A stretch of 64,000 bases of DNA from Chryseobacterium sediminis (lineage in GTDB: Bacteria; Bacteroidota; Bacteroidia; Flavobacteriales; Weeksellaceae): positions 620,001-684,000 of the forward strand of contig NZ_VUNZ01000001.1 of NCBI RefSeq assembly GCF_008386505.1, written 5' to 3'. Each line of letters opens with the position of its first letter. The stretch's first letter is position 1. A program made the translations under genes and the position numbers. This document shows, piece after piece, positions 36,364 to 44,253 of this stretch. The notes beneath the pieces are model-generated. The model was not told the origin of the DNA. It did no database searches and saw nothing but the letters and a program-made list of their open reading frames with translations.

Positions 36364-36969
36364 ATGATAGCGGTCATTACCGGTGATATTATAAATTCAC
36401 AGCATGCGGACACTGAAGTTTGGATTACCAGACTTAAAAATCTTCTCGAAAGATGGGGAAGCGCTCCTGGCACATGGGAAATCTACAGGGGAGATGAGTT
36501 CCAGTTCAAATGCAATATTGATGACGTTTTCTGGCGTTTTCTAGCCATAAAGTCTCTTATTAAAAGCCTTGAAAATTTAGATGTAAGAATGGCCATAGGT
36601 ATTGGTGAAGAAAGTTTCTCTTCTGAGAAAATCACAGAATCCAATGGTACAGCCTATGTACATTCCGGAAGACTGCTTAATGACCTTAAAAATGACGGAC
36701 ATACTGTTGCCATCAAAACATCCAGTGATCCGGTAGACAGAGATCTTAACATCCTGTTGAAATGGTCGTCCAAAGATTTTGACAACTGGACTATGGCTAC
36801 AGCAGAGATTATTCATGAAATGATCATGAATCAGGATATTACCCAGGAAGATCTTGCTAAGAGATTTGCTATTTCACAGTCTTCTGTAAGCCAGAGACTG
36901 AAGCGAGCCAACTATGAGCTTATTGTGGAAACCAACCAGTATTTCAGAAAAAAAATCTCAGAACTATAG
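36364..36969 (+). CDS. SatD-family protein with C-terminal helix-turn-helix
   Basis: 201 residues. The N-terminal part (1-130) has SatD-family features: MIAVITGDIINSQ and WEIYRGDEFQFKC, then VRMAIGIGEESF and AYVHSGRLLNDLK. The order RGDEF then IGIG resembles a degenerate GGDEF-type palm domain, which suggests nucleotide binding, but this is an inference. The C-terminus (about 150-195: ITQEDLAKRFAISQSSVSQR) is a helix-turn-helix. It starts 2 bp ahead of the DUF3307 membrane gene, its usual partner. It probably controls its own promoter through the three operator copies upstream. Confidence 0.8.
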   Translation: MIAVITGDIINSQHADTEVWITRLKNLLERWGSAPGTWEIYRGDEFQFKCNIDDVFWRFLAIKSLIKSLENLDVRMAIGIGEESFSSEKITESNGTAYVHSGRLLNDLKNDGHTVAIKTSSDPVDRDLNILLKWSSKDFDNWTMATAEIIHEMIMNQDITQEDLAKRFAISQSSVSQRLKRANYELIVETNQYFRKKISEL

Positions 36970-36971
36970 GC

Positions 36972-37667
36972 ATGATCTTTATCAAACTCATATTGGCACA
37001 TCTACTCGGAGATTTTATACTTCAGCCAAATTCATGGGTTGCGGATAAGGAGAACCATAAACTAAAAAGTAAGTTTTTATACTTTCATGTTCTGATTCAC
37101 ACAGCGTTAAGTCTTATTTTTCTTTGGGATCTGAAACTTTGGTGGGTAGCCGTTTTGGTAGGGATTACTCATTTCATTATTGATGCGGCCAAACTTACAT
37201 TTCAAAATGTAAAGTCTAAAAAAAGATGGTTTTTCATTGATCAGTTTCTGCATGTTCTGGTAATTGCCGGAGTTTCCCTGTATTTTCAGGAATTCAGCTT
37301 CAGCTTTTTACAGAATCAGGACTTTTTAAAGCTCATTATGGCTGCATTGTTTTTGACAACACCAGCTTCTATTTTTATCAAAATCTTATTGTCATCATGG
37401 ACACCCGCTCCGGATGGCGCCAACACTATTCAAACCGAATCTTTATCAAGTGCCGGAAAATATATAGGAATTTTAGAACGTCTGCTGGTCTTCACTTTTA
37501 TCATGGTGAATCACTGGGAAGGCGTAGGTTTCATGGTAGCTGCCAAATCTGTTTTCAGGTTCAGCGACCTTGCACAGGCGAAACAGAGAAAACTTACAGA
37601 ATATGTATTAATTGGTACACTGCTGAGTTTTGGACTGGCTGTCTTAACAGGAATAATTATAAAATAA
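36972..37667 (+). CDS. DUF3307 membrane protein
   Basis: 231 residues with six or seven hydrophobic helices. The family start LAHLLGDFILQPNSWVADKE is present, as are HVLIHTALS, HFIIDAAKL and FIDQFLHVLVI. The histidines and acidic residues inside helices suggest a membrane enzyme or ion-binding protein, but no function is known for the family. It lies 2 bp after satD, so it is under the same operator array. purC starts only 36 bp after its stop, so some transcripts may continue into the purine genes. Confidence 0.82.
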   Translation: MIFIKLILAHLLGDFILQPNSWVADKENHKLKSKFLYFHVLIHTALSLIFLWDLKLWWVAVLVGITHFIIDAAKLTFQNVKSKKRWFFIDQFLHVLVIAGVSLYFQEFSFSFLQNQDFLKLIMAALFLTTPASIFIKILLSSWTPAPDGANTIQTESLSSAGKYIGILERLLVFTFIMVNHWEGVGFMVAAKSVFRFSDLAQAKQRKLTEYVLIGTLLSFGLAVLTGIIIK

Positions 37668-37703
37668 ATCAATAAATCTAACTACAATTTAGAAAGTAAA
37701 ATT

Positions 37704-38426
37704 ATGAGTCAAAAGAAAGAAATGTTGTACGAGGGGAAAGCAAAACAGGTATTTGCAACTGATAATCCTGATGAAGTAGTAGTACGTTTCAAAGACGATG
37801 CTACAGCATTTAACGCTCAAAAGAAAGGTCAGGTTGATCTTAAAGGAGAAATGAACAATGCGATCACAACCCTTATTTTTGAATACTTAAATGAAAAAGG
37901 AATCAAAACTCATTTCATCAAACAATTGGACGAAAGAGAGCAGTTGGTAAGAAAAGTATCTATCATTCCTTTGGAAATGGTGGTAAGAAATTACTCTGCG
38001 GGAAGCATGGCACAAAGATTAGGAGTTGAGGAAGGAATCAAATCTCCGGTAACCATCTTCGATATCTGCTACAAAAAAGACGAATTGGGAGATCCGCTTA
38101 TCAATGATCACCATGCTGTTTTCTTAGGAGCTGCTACTTACGAAGAGCTTGACGAGATGTATGAATTGACTTCAGATATCAATGAAATCCTTATTGACCT
38201 GTTTGATAAAATCAACATCATCCTGGTAGATTTCAAAATCGAATTAGGTAAAACTTCAGACGGTGAAATTATCCTTGCTGACGAGATCTCTCCTGATACT
38301 TGCAGACTTTGGGATAAAGATACCATGAAGAAATTAGATAAAGACAGATTCAGAAGAGACTTAGGAGAAGTTACTGAGGCTTATGTAGAAATCTACAATC
38401 GTCTTAAAAATCTTTTACAGAAATAA
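37704..38426 (+). CDS. purC: Phosphoribosylaminoimidazole-succinocarboxamide synthase (SAICAR synthetase)
   Basis: 240 residues. ATP-dependent ligation of aspartate to CAIR in purine synthesis. Recognisable segments are [12 protein letters not shown] (ATP-binding loop), [30 protein letters not shown] and [12 protein letters not shown]. No purine riboswitch or PurR-like site was evident upstream. The next gene on the same strand is purF. Confidence 0.97.
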   Translation: MSQKKEMLYEGKAKQVFATDNPDEVVVRFKDDATAFNAQKKGQVDLKGEMNNAITTLIFEYLNEKGIKTHFIKQLDEREQLVRKVSIIPLEMVVRNYSAGSMAQRLGVEEGIKSPVTIFDICYKKDELGDPLINDHHAVFLGAATYEELDEMYELTSDINEILIDLFDKINIILVDFKIELGKTSDGEIILADEISPDTCRLWDKDTMKKLDKDRFRRDLGEVTEAYVEIYNRLKNLLQK

Positions 38427-38509
38427 GCCTTCATAGAAAGTATATTATTCTGAAAAACAATTTGTTATTTAAAACAAAAATTAAAAACTGAAGTTAACTT
38501 AGACTAATT

Positions 38510-38537
38510 TCTAACATCTAATATCTAACTTCTAATC
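38510..38537. repeat. Four tandem heptamers upstream of purF
   Basis: Units TCTAACA, TCTAATA, TCTAACT and TCTAATC follow directly on one another, 16 bp before the purF ATG. The spacing is exact and there is no interruption. It could be a slippage-prone microsatellite or a repeated protein-binding site at the purF start. Confidence 0.6.
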
Positions 38538-38553
38538 ATTAGAAAAAATAGAA

Positions 38554-40053
38554 ATGAAAAGTTTAGACATTCATAAAAGTGAATATTTAAAACAGTTTGA
38601 AACCCAGACTTACGGAAGAAATCTTTTCAGAACTCAGGAAGAGGAAAGACTGGATGCTCCCAATGAAGAGTGTGGGATCTTTGGATTGTATTCGGATAAT
38701 GATCTGGATACTTTCTCTCTTTCACAGTTCGGACTTTTTGCATTACAGCACAGAGGTCAGGAAGCTTGTGGGATCTCCGTTTTAAAAGATGGAAGAATCA
38801 CCAATATGAAAGATGAAGGACTGGTTTTAGATGTTTATAAAGAAATTCAGGAACCTGAAACTTTTATGGGAAATTCTGCAATTGGGCATACCCGTTATAC
38901 CACTGCAGGAGATAAAAAGAAATATAATTTCCAGCCATTTTTCGCGAAAAACGAATATGACCAGATTATACTTTCTATAGCACACAACGGTAACCTTACC
39001 AATGCGAAAGAATTAAAACAGGAATTAGAGGCTGAAGGCGTAGTTTTCAGAGCTACTTCCGATTCTGAGGTGATCCTTAGACTGATCCAGAAAAACCTTG
39101 ATTTAGGTCTTCGCGGCGCTATTAAAGCAACAATGGAAAAGATTGAAGGAGCTTATTCCGTAGTGGGGATGACAAGAAATAAATTCTTTGCATTCAGAGA
39201 CTTCAACGGAATCCGTCCATTGGTTTTAGGAGCTATTGACGAAAAATCTTATGTTGTAGCTTCAGAATCTGTGGCATTGGATGCGGTAGGGGCTCAATAT
39301 GTGCGTGATATCCTTCCTGGTGAGATCATTTACACTAATGAAAACGAACCTGGAAAACTTCATTCTTATATGATGGATGAGGCGAAAGGAAAGCAGAGAA
39401 TCTGTTCTTTTGAATACATCTACTTTGCAAGACCTGACTCTACTTTAGAAAACATCAATGTATACGAAATCAGAGAGAAATCCGGGGAGAAAATCTGGGA
39501 ACAGGCTCCTGTAGAGGCCGATTTAGTTATTGGAGTTCCGGATTCCGGAGTTCCTGCTGCGATTGGTTTCTCAAAGGCTTCTGGAATCCCTTTCCGTCCT
39601 GTTTTGATTAAAAACAGATATATCGGAAGAAGTTTCATCGTTCCTACACAGGAAATGAGAGAAAGGGTAGTGAACCTTAAACTAAACCCAATTATCTCAG
39701 AAATGAAAGATAAGAGAGTCGTAATCATTGATGACTCTATCGTTCGAGGAACAACATCTAAGAGACTTGTTAAAATTCTAAAAGATGCAGGAGTAAAGGA
39801 AATCCATTTCAGAAGTGTTTCTCCGCCAATCATTGCACCATGTTACCTTGGTATTGATACTCCGTCTAAAGATGATCTGATCTCAGCTAATATGACGACA
39901 GAAGAACTTAAAAATTATTTAGGAGTAGATTCCTTAGAGTTTTTAAGCATCGATAATCTGAAAACCATTTTAGGTTCTGCCAATCACTGCTTCGGATGCT
40001 TTACAGAAGAATATCCTGTAGGAAAAGGAGAAGAGGTAGATTTATTCAATTAA
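38554..40053 (+). CDS. purF: Amidophosphoribosyltransferase
   Basis: 499 residues. First step of purine synthesis: PRPP plus glutamine to phosphoribosylamine. The N-terminal nucleophile is the cysteine in NEECGIFGLY (C40), so a 39-residue propeptide would have to be removed; the Bacillus enzyme has an 11-residue one. Iron-sulfur-type cysteines are in RICSFEYIYF, APCYLGID and NHCFGCF. The PRPP-binding loop is VIIDDSIVRGTTS. The ATG at 38554 is the only good start. A strong terminator follows. Confidence 0.97.
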   Translation: MKSLDIHKSEYLKQFETQTYGRNLFRTQEEERLDAPNEECGIFGLYSDNDLDTFSLSQFGLFALQHRGQEACGISVLKDGRITNMKDEGLVLDVYKEIQEPETFMGNSAIGHTRYTTAGDKKKYNFQPFFAKNEYDQIILSIAHNGNLTNAKELKQELEAEGVVFRATSDSEVILRLIQKNLDLGLRGAIKATMEKIEGAYSVVGMTRNKFFAFRDFNGIRPLVLGAIDEKSYVVASESVALDAVGAQYVRDILPGEIIYTNENEPGKLHSYMMDEAKGKQRICSFEYIYFARPDSTLENINVYEIREKSGEKIWEQAPVEADLVIGVPDSGVPAAIGFSKASGIPFRPVLIKNRYIGRSFIVPTQEMRERVVNLKLNPIISEMKDKRVVIIDDSIVRGTTSKRLVKILKDAGVKEIHFRSVSPPIIAPCYLGIDTPSKDDLISANMTTEELKNYLGVDSLEFLSIDNLKTILGSANHCFGCFTEEYPVGKGEEVDLFN

Positions 40054-40073
40054 TCTCTTTATTGAAATCATAA

Positions 40074-40108
40074 AAAAGAGCCGGGCTACAACCTGGCTCT
40101 TTTTATTT
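40074..40108 (+). terminator. Terminator after purF
   Basis: AAAAGAGCCGGG (40074-40085) pairs with CCTGGCTCTTTT (40092-40103) with one G-T pair and a 6-nt loop. TTTTTATTTTA follows on the plus strand. Confidence 0.92.
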
Positions 40109-40191
40109 TATAAATGTAGCAGAAGCTTAATATTCCTGTATTATATAATATATAGTAGAGTTTTAATTTTGTCTGATTAAAACAGCAGGAT

Positions 40192-41139
40192 ATGAAAAAC
40201 GCATTTTTCACGGGTATTTTTCTGGTATTTGCCCAACTTTATACTTCACAATCTTTCGATAAACAGGCACACCGCGGAGGGAAATCTCTTTACCCGGAAA
40301 ATACCATTCCGGCAATGAAGAATGCCTTAAAAATGAATATAACGACCCTGGAAATGGATCTGGCCATCACAAAAGACAAAAAGGTGATTCTTTCCCACGA
40401 TGCTTTCCTTTCGCCGGAATTGGTTACAAAGCCGGATGGTACGTATATTCCAAAAGACTCAGGTTTTTATTATAAGATTTATGAAATGCCTTATGCAAAA
40501 ATTAAAACATTTGATGTAGGTTTAAAGAAACTGAGCAATTATCCCGATCAAAAGAAAATGAAGGCTCAGAAACCTCTCTTTTCAGATGTTATAGATGCAT
40601 GTGAGGCTTATGCCCGTGAACTGAAAAGACCGTTGCCTTTTTATAATATAGAAACCAAGACCCGTCCTTTCTCCGATAATATATTTCATCCGGAACCCAA
40701 AGAATTTGTAGACCTGATGATGAGGATTATTGTTGAGAAAAAGATTCAGGACAGAGTTATTATCCAGTCTTTTGATCCCAGAACACTGGAAATCCTTCAT
40801 AAAGAATATCCTGAAATAATGACAGCTCTGTTGGTAGAAAAAGTGGATGATAAAAAACGGGCTCAGCAGCAGGCTTATTTTAAAAATATTCCTGTGGAGA
40901 AATTCAAAATGTATCCTGATCACCTGAGTGGAGTGGCAGGAGATATGAAGTTCCTGAGTTTTACTCCTACCATTTACAGTCCTGAACATAATCTTGTGAC
41001 TCCTCAATTGGTAAAGGAATGCCACTTATTAGGAATGAAAGTGATCCCATGGACTGTGAATACAAAAGAAAGATTGAAGGAATTAAAGGAAATGGGTATA
41101 GATGGAGTGATCAGCGATGATCCGAGAATATTTGAATAA
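40192..41139 (+). CDS. Exported glycerophosphodiester phosphodiesterase
   Basis: 315 residues. The signal peptide ends near YTSQ (about residue 21). The GDPD TIM barrel has its signature residues: QAHRGGKSLYPENT (catalytic H and R), LEMDLAITKDKKVILSHD (metal glutamate and aspartate, second histidine), IETKTRP and IPWTVNT near the end. The family splits glycerophosphodiesters to glycerol 3-phosphate and an alcohol. The location should be periplasmic. It is a single-gene unit with a shared terminator. Confidence 0.93.
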   Translation: MKNAFFTGIFLVFAQLYTSQSFDKQAHRGGKSLYPENTIPAMKNALKMNITTLEMDLAITKDKKVILSHDAFLSPELVTKPDGTYIPKDSGFYYKIYEMPYAKIKTFDVGLKKLSNYPDQKKMKAQKPLFSDVIDACEAYARELKRPLPFYNIETKTRPFSDNIFHPEPKEFVDLMMRIIVEKKIQDRVIIQSFDPRTLEILHKEYPEIMTALLVEKVDDKKRAQQQAYFKNIPVEKFKMYPDHLSGVAGDMKFLSFTPTIYSPEHNLVTPQLVKECHLLGMKVIPWTVNTKERLKELKEMGIDGVISDDPRIFE

Positions 41140-41165
41140 CTTTTTAAATATTATCCTATTAATAT

Positions 41166-41196
41166 AAATAGCCGGAAGAAATTCTTCCGGCTATTT
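41166..41196. terminator. Bidirectional terminator between GDPD and barrel genes
   Basis: Perfect 13-bp stem AAATAGCCGGAAG (41166-41178) / CTTCCGGCTATTT (41184-41196), 5-nt loop, with T-rich sequence after it on both strands. It separates the convergent GDPD and barrel genes. Confidence 0.93.
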
Positions 41197-41244
41197 TATA
41201 CGTGCAGATAACTGCACTTAGGGTTAAAAAATTGGTTCTTTTGA

Positions 41245-41964
41245 TTAGAATTTATAGTTCAGGCCTAACTGAAATACTCTGTTGTTGTTTTCAGCGGCAG
41301 GTCTGCTCTTATCAATTTTGGTTAAGCTGTTTACGTATCTTGCACTTACACCGATGTTGGAAGTAATATCATACCCTAAACCAAGACCCAATCCAAAATT
41401 AAATTTGTTGATCATATCTTTGTCGATATCCTGAGAGTTTGAACTTGCAGTAGTAGTAGTGACACCACCTGTAGTACTTGCTACAGTAGATTCTGCTTTG
41501 TTTTTACCGTTAAGGAAATAACTGAATTCAGGTCCTGCTTCAATATAAAACTTGTCGATAGGTCTCATTTGAACCATTAATGGAACTGAAATGTAGTTCA
41601 TTTGGACTCTGCTCTGTACTTTAGTCTTTACATTCGTAACACCATTGTCAGTTTCTGTAGAATACATTACATCTTTTGCCCCCATTTGGTTAAATAACAC
41701 CTCTGGCTGGAAACTGAATTGTTTTGAAATTGGAATATTAACGAATGCACCTGCATGGAAACCTAGCTGCTGGGTATTGATCCCAAACTTCTGCTGGCTG
41801 AAATAAGAGGAATTTCCCCCTGCTTTAACCCCGAATCTAACGGGTTGAACATCTTTTTTTAGTGGTGATGCATTTACTGTTTTTGTTTCTGTCTTGGTTT
41901 CTGTTTCCTGAGCGAAAGCTAACGTACCAGCAGTTAATGCTAATCCTAAAAATAACTTCTTCAT
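41245..41964 (-). CDS. PorT-like outer-membrane beta-barrel protein (paralog 1 of 5)
   Basis: 239 residues from the ATG at 41964. The frame is open for 59 codons upstream, but that stretch overlaps the promoter motif and is not signal-like. The signal peptide (MKKLFLGLALTAGTLAFAQ) is followed by a Thr/Glu-rich linker and an eight-strand barrel pattern: VRFGVKAGGNSSYFS, GFHAGAFVNIPISKQFSFQP, NYISVPLMVQMRP, FYIEAGPEFSYFL, FGLGLGLGYDI and the last strand RVFQLGLNYKF. The terminal phenylalanine is the outer-membrane insertion signal. The function is unknown. The array members each carry their own promoter motif. Confidence 0.88.
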   Translation of the reverse strand: MKKLFLGLALTAGTLAFAQETETKTETKTVNASPLKKDVQPVRFGVKAGGNSSYFSQQKFGINTQQLGFHAGAFVNIPISKQFSFQPEVLFNQMGAKDVMYSTETDNGVTNVKTKVQSRVQMNYISVPLMVQMRPIDKFYIEAGPEFSYFLNGKNKAESTVASTTGGVTTTTASSNSQDIDKDMINKFNFGLGLGLGYDITSNIGVSARYVNSLTKIDKSRPAAENNNRVFQLGLNYKF

Positions 41965-42030
41965 AATTTTATTTTTTAATTTTACTATTTGTGTGTCGGA
42001 TGATTTCTCAATCAGACTTGAATTATTTTG

Positions 42031-42046
42031 CAAATTGCTTGCCAAA
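42031..42046 (-). promoter_or_regulatory. Shared barrel-array promoter motif (copy A)
   Basis: TTTGGCAAGCAATTTG on the minus strand is identical to copy E at 45839-45854. One-mismatch copy F is at 43352-43367, and related forms lie ahead of the other paralogs. TTTGGC fits a -33 element, with an imperfect -7 (TAATTC) about 17 bp downstream. Confidence 0.6.
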
Positions 42047-42247
42047 GTTGAAAAATGCCTATTTATAAGGCTTTTCAAGTGGTTTTTAAGAAGGTTTTTT
42101 TTGAACTTTTTTCTCCTTTTAATGAATAAATGTATTGCCAAACGGACTATTTTATAAAAAGAGTTGAAGAATAAAAAAGCTTTACTGTTGATAATTGAAA
42201 TGATAAATAATTAAAAGCAGAAGCTGTTTTTAAGACCTGAAATAAAA

Positions 42248-42272
42248 ATACCGGACCATTTAAGCCCGGTAT
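42248..42272 (-). terminator. Terminator after barrel paralog 2
   Basis: Stem ATACCGG (42248-42254) / CCGGTAT (42266-42272), 11-nt loop, T-rich run on the minus strand, 23 bp after the stop of the gene at 42296. Confidence 0.85.
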
Positions 42273-42295
42273 CGTTTTGAAAATAATAAATATCC

Positions 42296-42994
42296 CTATT
42301 TAAACTTATAAGCAACTCCAATTTGAAGTGCATTATTTCTTACTTTATCATCCTCGTTGTACTTATAAACCTCAGTAATACCAGCAGTAAATCTTGCTGT
42401 CACCCCAAAGTTTTTAGTAAAGTAATATCCGGCACCAATACCTAATCCCAGATTGAAACGGTTAAAAAGACCTGTTGAAATATTCTTTGAAATATGATCG
42501 GTATGATCAACCGAAATTGAATTTCCGGTAGTCTCTATAGTGGTTAAATCTCCTTTTGTTTTCCCTCCCAACAGGAATCCAAATTCAGGACCTGCTTCTA
42601 CATAAAGCTGAGGAAGAATATTATATTGAACCATTACAGGAAGAGAAAGGTAATTTAATGTTGTACTATAATCATAGTGCTGTGTTGTTTTGTAATTTCC
42701 TGAGCTTGTTCTGTAGTTATAGTCTGATTTTGAACCCAATTGAGTGAAAAGAAGTTCCGGCTGAATGCTGAATTTTTCAGAAACCGGAATATTTGCGAAT
42801 ACTCCTGCATGAAAACCTACTTTCATTTTTTCATTGTTATCATATTCATAGCCGTCTCCTTTGGTAAGCGTAGACCCATTCAAACCTGCTTTAACACCAA
42901 AAGTAACAGGAGAAGAAGTTTTTGACTGATTTTTTTCCTGTGCATTTGCGAAAAGGCTGCCAGCAACTGTCAGGACTACAAAGAGTTTTTTCAT
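42296..42994 (-). CDS. PorT-like outer-membrane beta-barrel protein (paralog 2 of 5)
   Basis: 232 residues. Signal peptide to FANAQ (about residue 19). Same strand pattern as its neighbours: VTFGVKAGLNGSTLT, GFHAGVFANIPVSEKFSIQP, NYLSLPVMVQYN, LYVEAGPEFGFLLGG, FNLGLGIGAGYYF and LQIGVAYKFK at the end. Loops are longer and more acidic than in paralogs 3-5. It is probably a small outer-membrane porin-like or structural protein. Divergence between copies is greatest in the external loops, as expected for exposed proteins. Confidence 0.88.
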   Translation of the reverse strand: MKKLFVVLTVAGSLFANAQEKNQSKTSSPVTFGVKAGLNGSTLTKGDGYEYDNNEKMKVGFHAGVFANIPVSEKFSIQPELLFTQLGSKSDYNYRTSSGNYKTTQHYDYSTTLNYLSLPVMVQYNILPQLYVEAGPEFGFLLGGKTKGDLTTIETTGNSISVDHTDHISKNISTGLFNRFNLGLGIGAGYYFTKNFGVTARFTAGITEVYKYNEDDKVRNNALQIGVAYKFK

Positions 42995-43080
42995 GATTTA
43001 AAGTTTTAATTTAATTTTTATTCATTGTGACAAAATATCTGCCACAAAGGGGAGAAGTGATAAAAATCATGCAGTAAGCG

Positions 43081-43367
43081 AAAAAGTCAGGCTTAAACTA
43101 ATAAACCTGACTTTTTCTATTGAAATCAAAATGTATCTAATTACGAGCAAAAATACGTTTCTGTATTATGCTTTGAATTCTATGTGTTAACCCACCCAAT
43201 GCTGTTCCCGTTAAAAGTTTATAATGGTAATAGTTAGATTTTAGTATTGAAATTCAATTGATTTTATCAACTGAACCAACACCTGTTTCATTGTAAAAAC
43301 GGAATCATAAGTTGGGATTTCCGGAATAGAGTACAATCAATACTCAATACGCAAATTTCTTGCCAAA
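43081..43367 (-). ncRNA. Orphan promoter-to-terminator unit in the barrel array (sRNA or relic)
   Basis: A copy of the array promoter motif, TTTGGCAAGAAATTTG (43367-43352), differs from copies A and E at one base. About 240 bp further along the minus strand a perfect hairpin AAAAAGTCAGG/CCTGACTTTTT (43116-43081) with a T-run would end transcription. No barrel gene lies between. The only start at the right distance (43291) gives a 16-residue peptide, MKQVLVQLIKSIEFQY. Either a small RNA or peptide is made, or this is what remains of a sixth paralog. Confidence 0.5.
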
Positions 43368-43383
43368 AAGCATCTGCAAAATA

Positions 43384-43412
43384 AAAAAGCCGGATTAAAT
43401 ATAATCCGGCTT
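43384..43412 (-). terminator. Terminator after barrel paralog 3
   Basis: AAAGCCGGATT pairs with AATCCGGCTTT around a 6-nt AT loop (about 43386-43413). A T-run follows on the minus strand, about 40 bp after the stop at 43453. Confidence 0.85.
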
Positions 43413-43452
43413 TGTATTGATTAGAAAGTTTGCTTTAAAAGCTAAACATTTC

Positions 43453-44046
43453 TTAGAATTTATAAGCTAAACCTACCTGGAATACTCCGTTTTTAGCTTT
43501 ATCTTCAGATAAATCTGGTCTATTTTTAGCAACATCTGTTAAACCTGCAACATATCTTGCCGTAACTCCAATATTTTGTGTGAAATAATATCCTGCTCCA
43601 AGACCGATTCCGAAGTCAAACGTTTTGAAAATGTCTTTAGCATCTGCAGAGTTTGATTTATATTTCAATTTTGAATTTATTAAAAAGCTGAATTGAGGTC
43701 CTGCTTCTAAATATAGATTAGGTAGAGCATTGTACTGAAGCATTAAAGGAACAGAAATATAATCTAAGTTTGCTTTTGCATCGCTGTCTGCTTTAAATTT
43801 TGCACCCATTCCATTATATAATACCTCTGGTTGGAAAGAGAAATCTTGAGCTACGGGAATATTAGCAAATACTCCTCCATAAAATCCAGCTTTAGAGTTG
43901 AAGTCATTCTCGGTAAGAGTAGAAATATTAAGACCTGCTTTTACACCAAATCTAACTGGTGAAGATGAAGCAGTAGAAGTTGAAGTCTTCTGAGCGAAAG
44001 TGAAAGTACCTGCTACCAGGGCAAGGCCTAAAAAAATCTTTTTCAT
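43453..44046 (-). CDS. PorT-like outer-membrane beta-barrel protein (paralog 3 of 5)
   Basis: 197 residues, the shortest copy. Signal peptide MKKIFLGLALVAGTFTFAQ. Strands include VRFGVKAGLNISTLTEN, GFYGGVFANIPVAQDFSFQP, NLDYISVPLMLQYN, LYLEAGPQFSFLI, FDFGIGLGAGYYF and FQVGLAYKF at the end. Closest to paralog 4 by motif wording. The upstream motif TTTGGCACACCATTTG is at 44114-44099. Confidence 0.88.
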   Translation of the reverse strand: MKKIFLGLALVAGTFTFAQKTSTSTASSSPVRFGVKAGLNISTLTENDFNSKAGFYGGVFANIPVAQDFSFQPEVLYNGMGAKFKADSDAKANLDYISVPLMLQYNALPNLYLEAGPQFSFLINSKLKYKSNSADAKDIFKTFDFGIGLGAGYYFTQNIGVTARYVAGLTDVAKNRPDLSEDKAKNGVFQVGLAYKF

Positions 44047-44183
44047 AAGTTTTATATTTTAATAGTTATTAAGTTTTATTTAACATTTCTTTAAGAATCA
44101 AATGGTGTGCCAAAGTTAAAACAGTCTGTAAATCCAATGTTTATGCTATATACTAGAAAAAATAAATCTTTCTTTTACATATA

Positions 44184-44211
44184 AAAAGCCGGATTAATTT
44201 TAATCCGGCTC
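44184..44211 (-). terminator. Terminator after barrel paralog 4
   Basis: AGCCGGATTA (44187-44196) pairs with TAATCCGGCT (44201-44210), 4-nt loop. TTTTTAT follows on the minus strand, 43 bp after the stop at 44254. Its stem sequence is nearly the same as the paralog 3 terminator, which fits duplication of the whole unit. Confidence 0.88.
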
Positions 44212-44253
44212 CACTTTAATTATAAAAACTTAACGACAAAAGCTAAATAGGCT

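Larger units (their letters stand above)
41965..42295. other. Intergenic region with promoter motif and terminator
   Basis: Non-coding on the strand of interest. On the minus strand, TTTGGCAAGCAATTTG (42046-42031) lies 67 bp ahead of the paralog 1 start. The paralog 2 terminator is at 42248-42272: stem ATACCGG/CCGGTAT, followed by TTTTTATT on the minus strand. The rest is AT-rich spacer. Confidence 0.65.

Noticed and set aside
38510..38537. Possible CRISPR-like repeat
   Set aside because: Units are 7 bp with no spacers and only four copies. It is a short tandem repeat, not a CRISPR array. No cas genes occur in the window.
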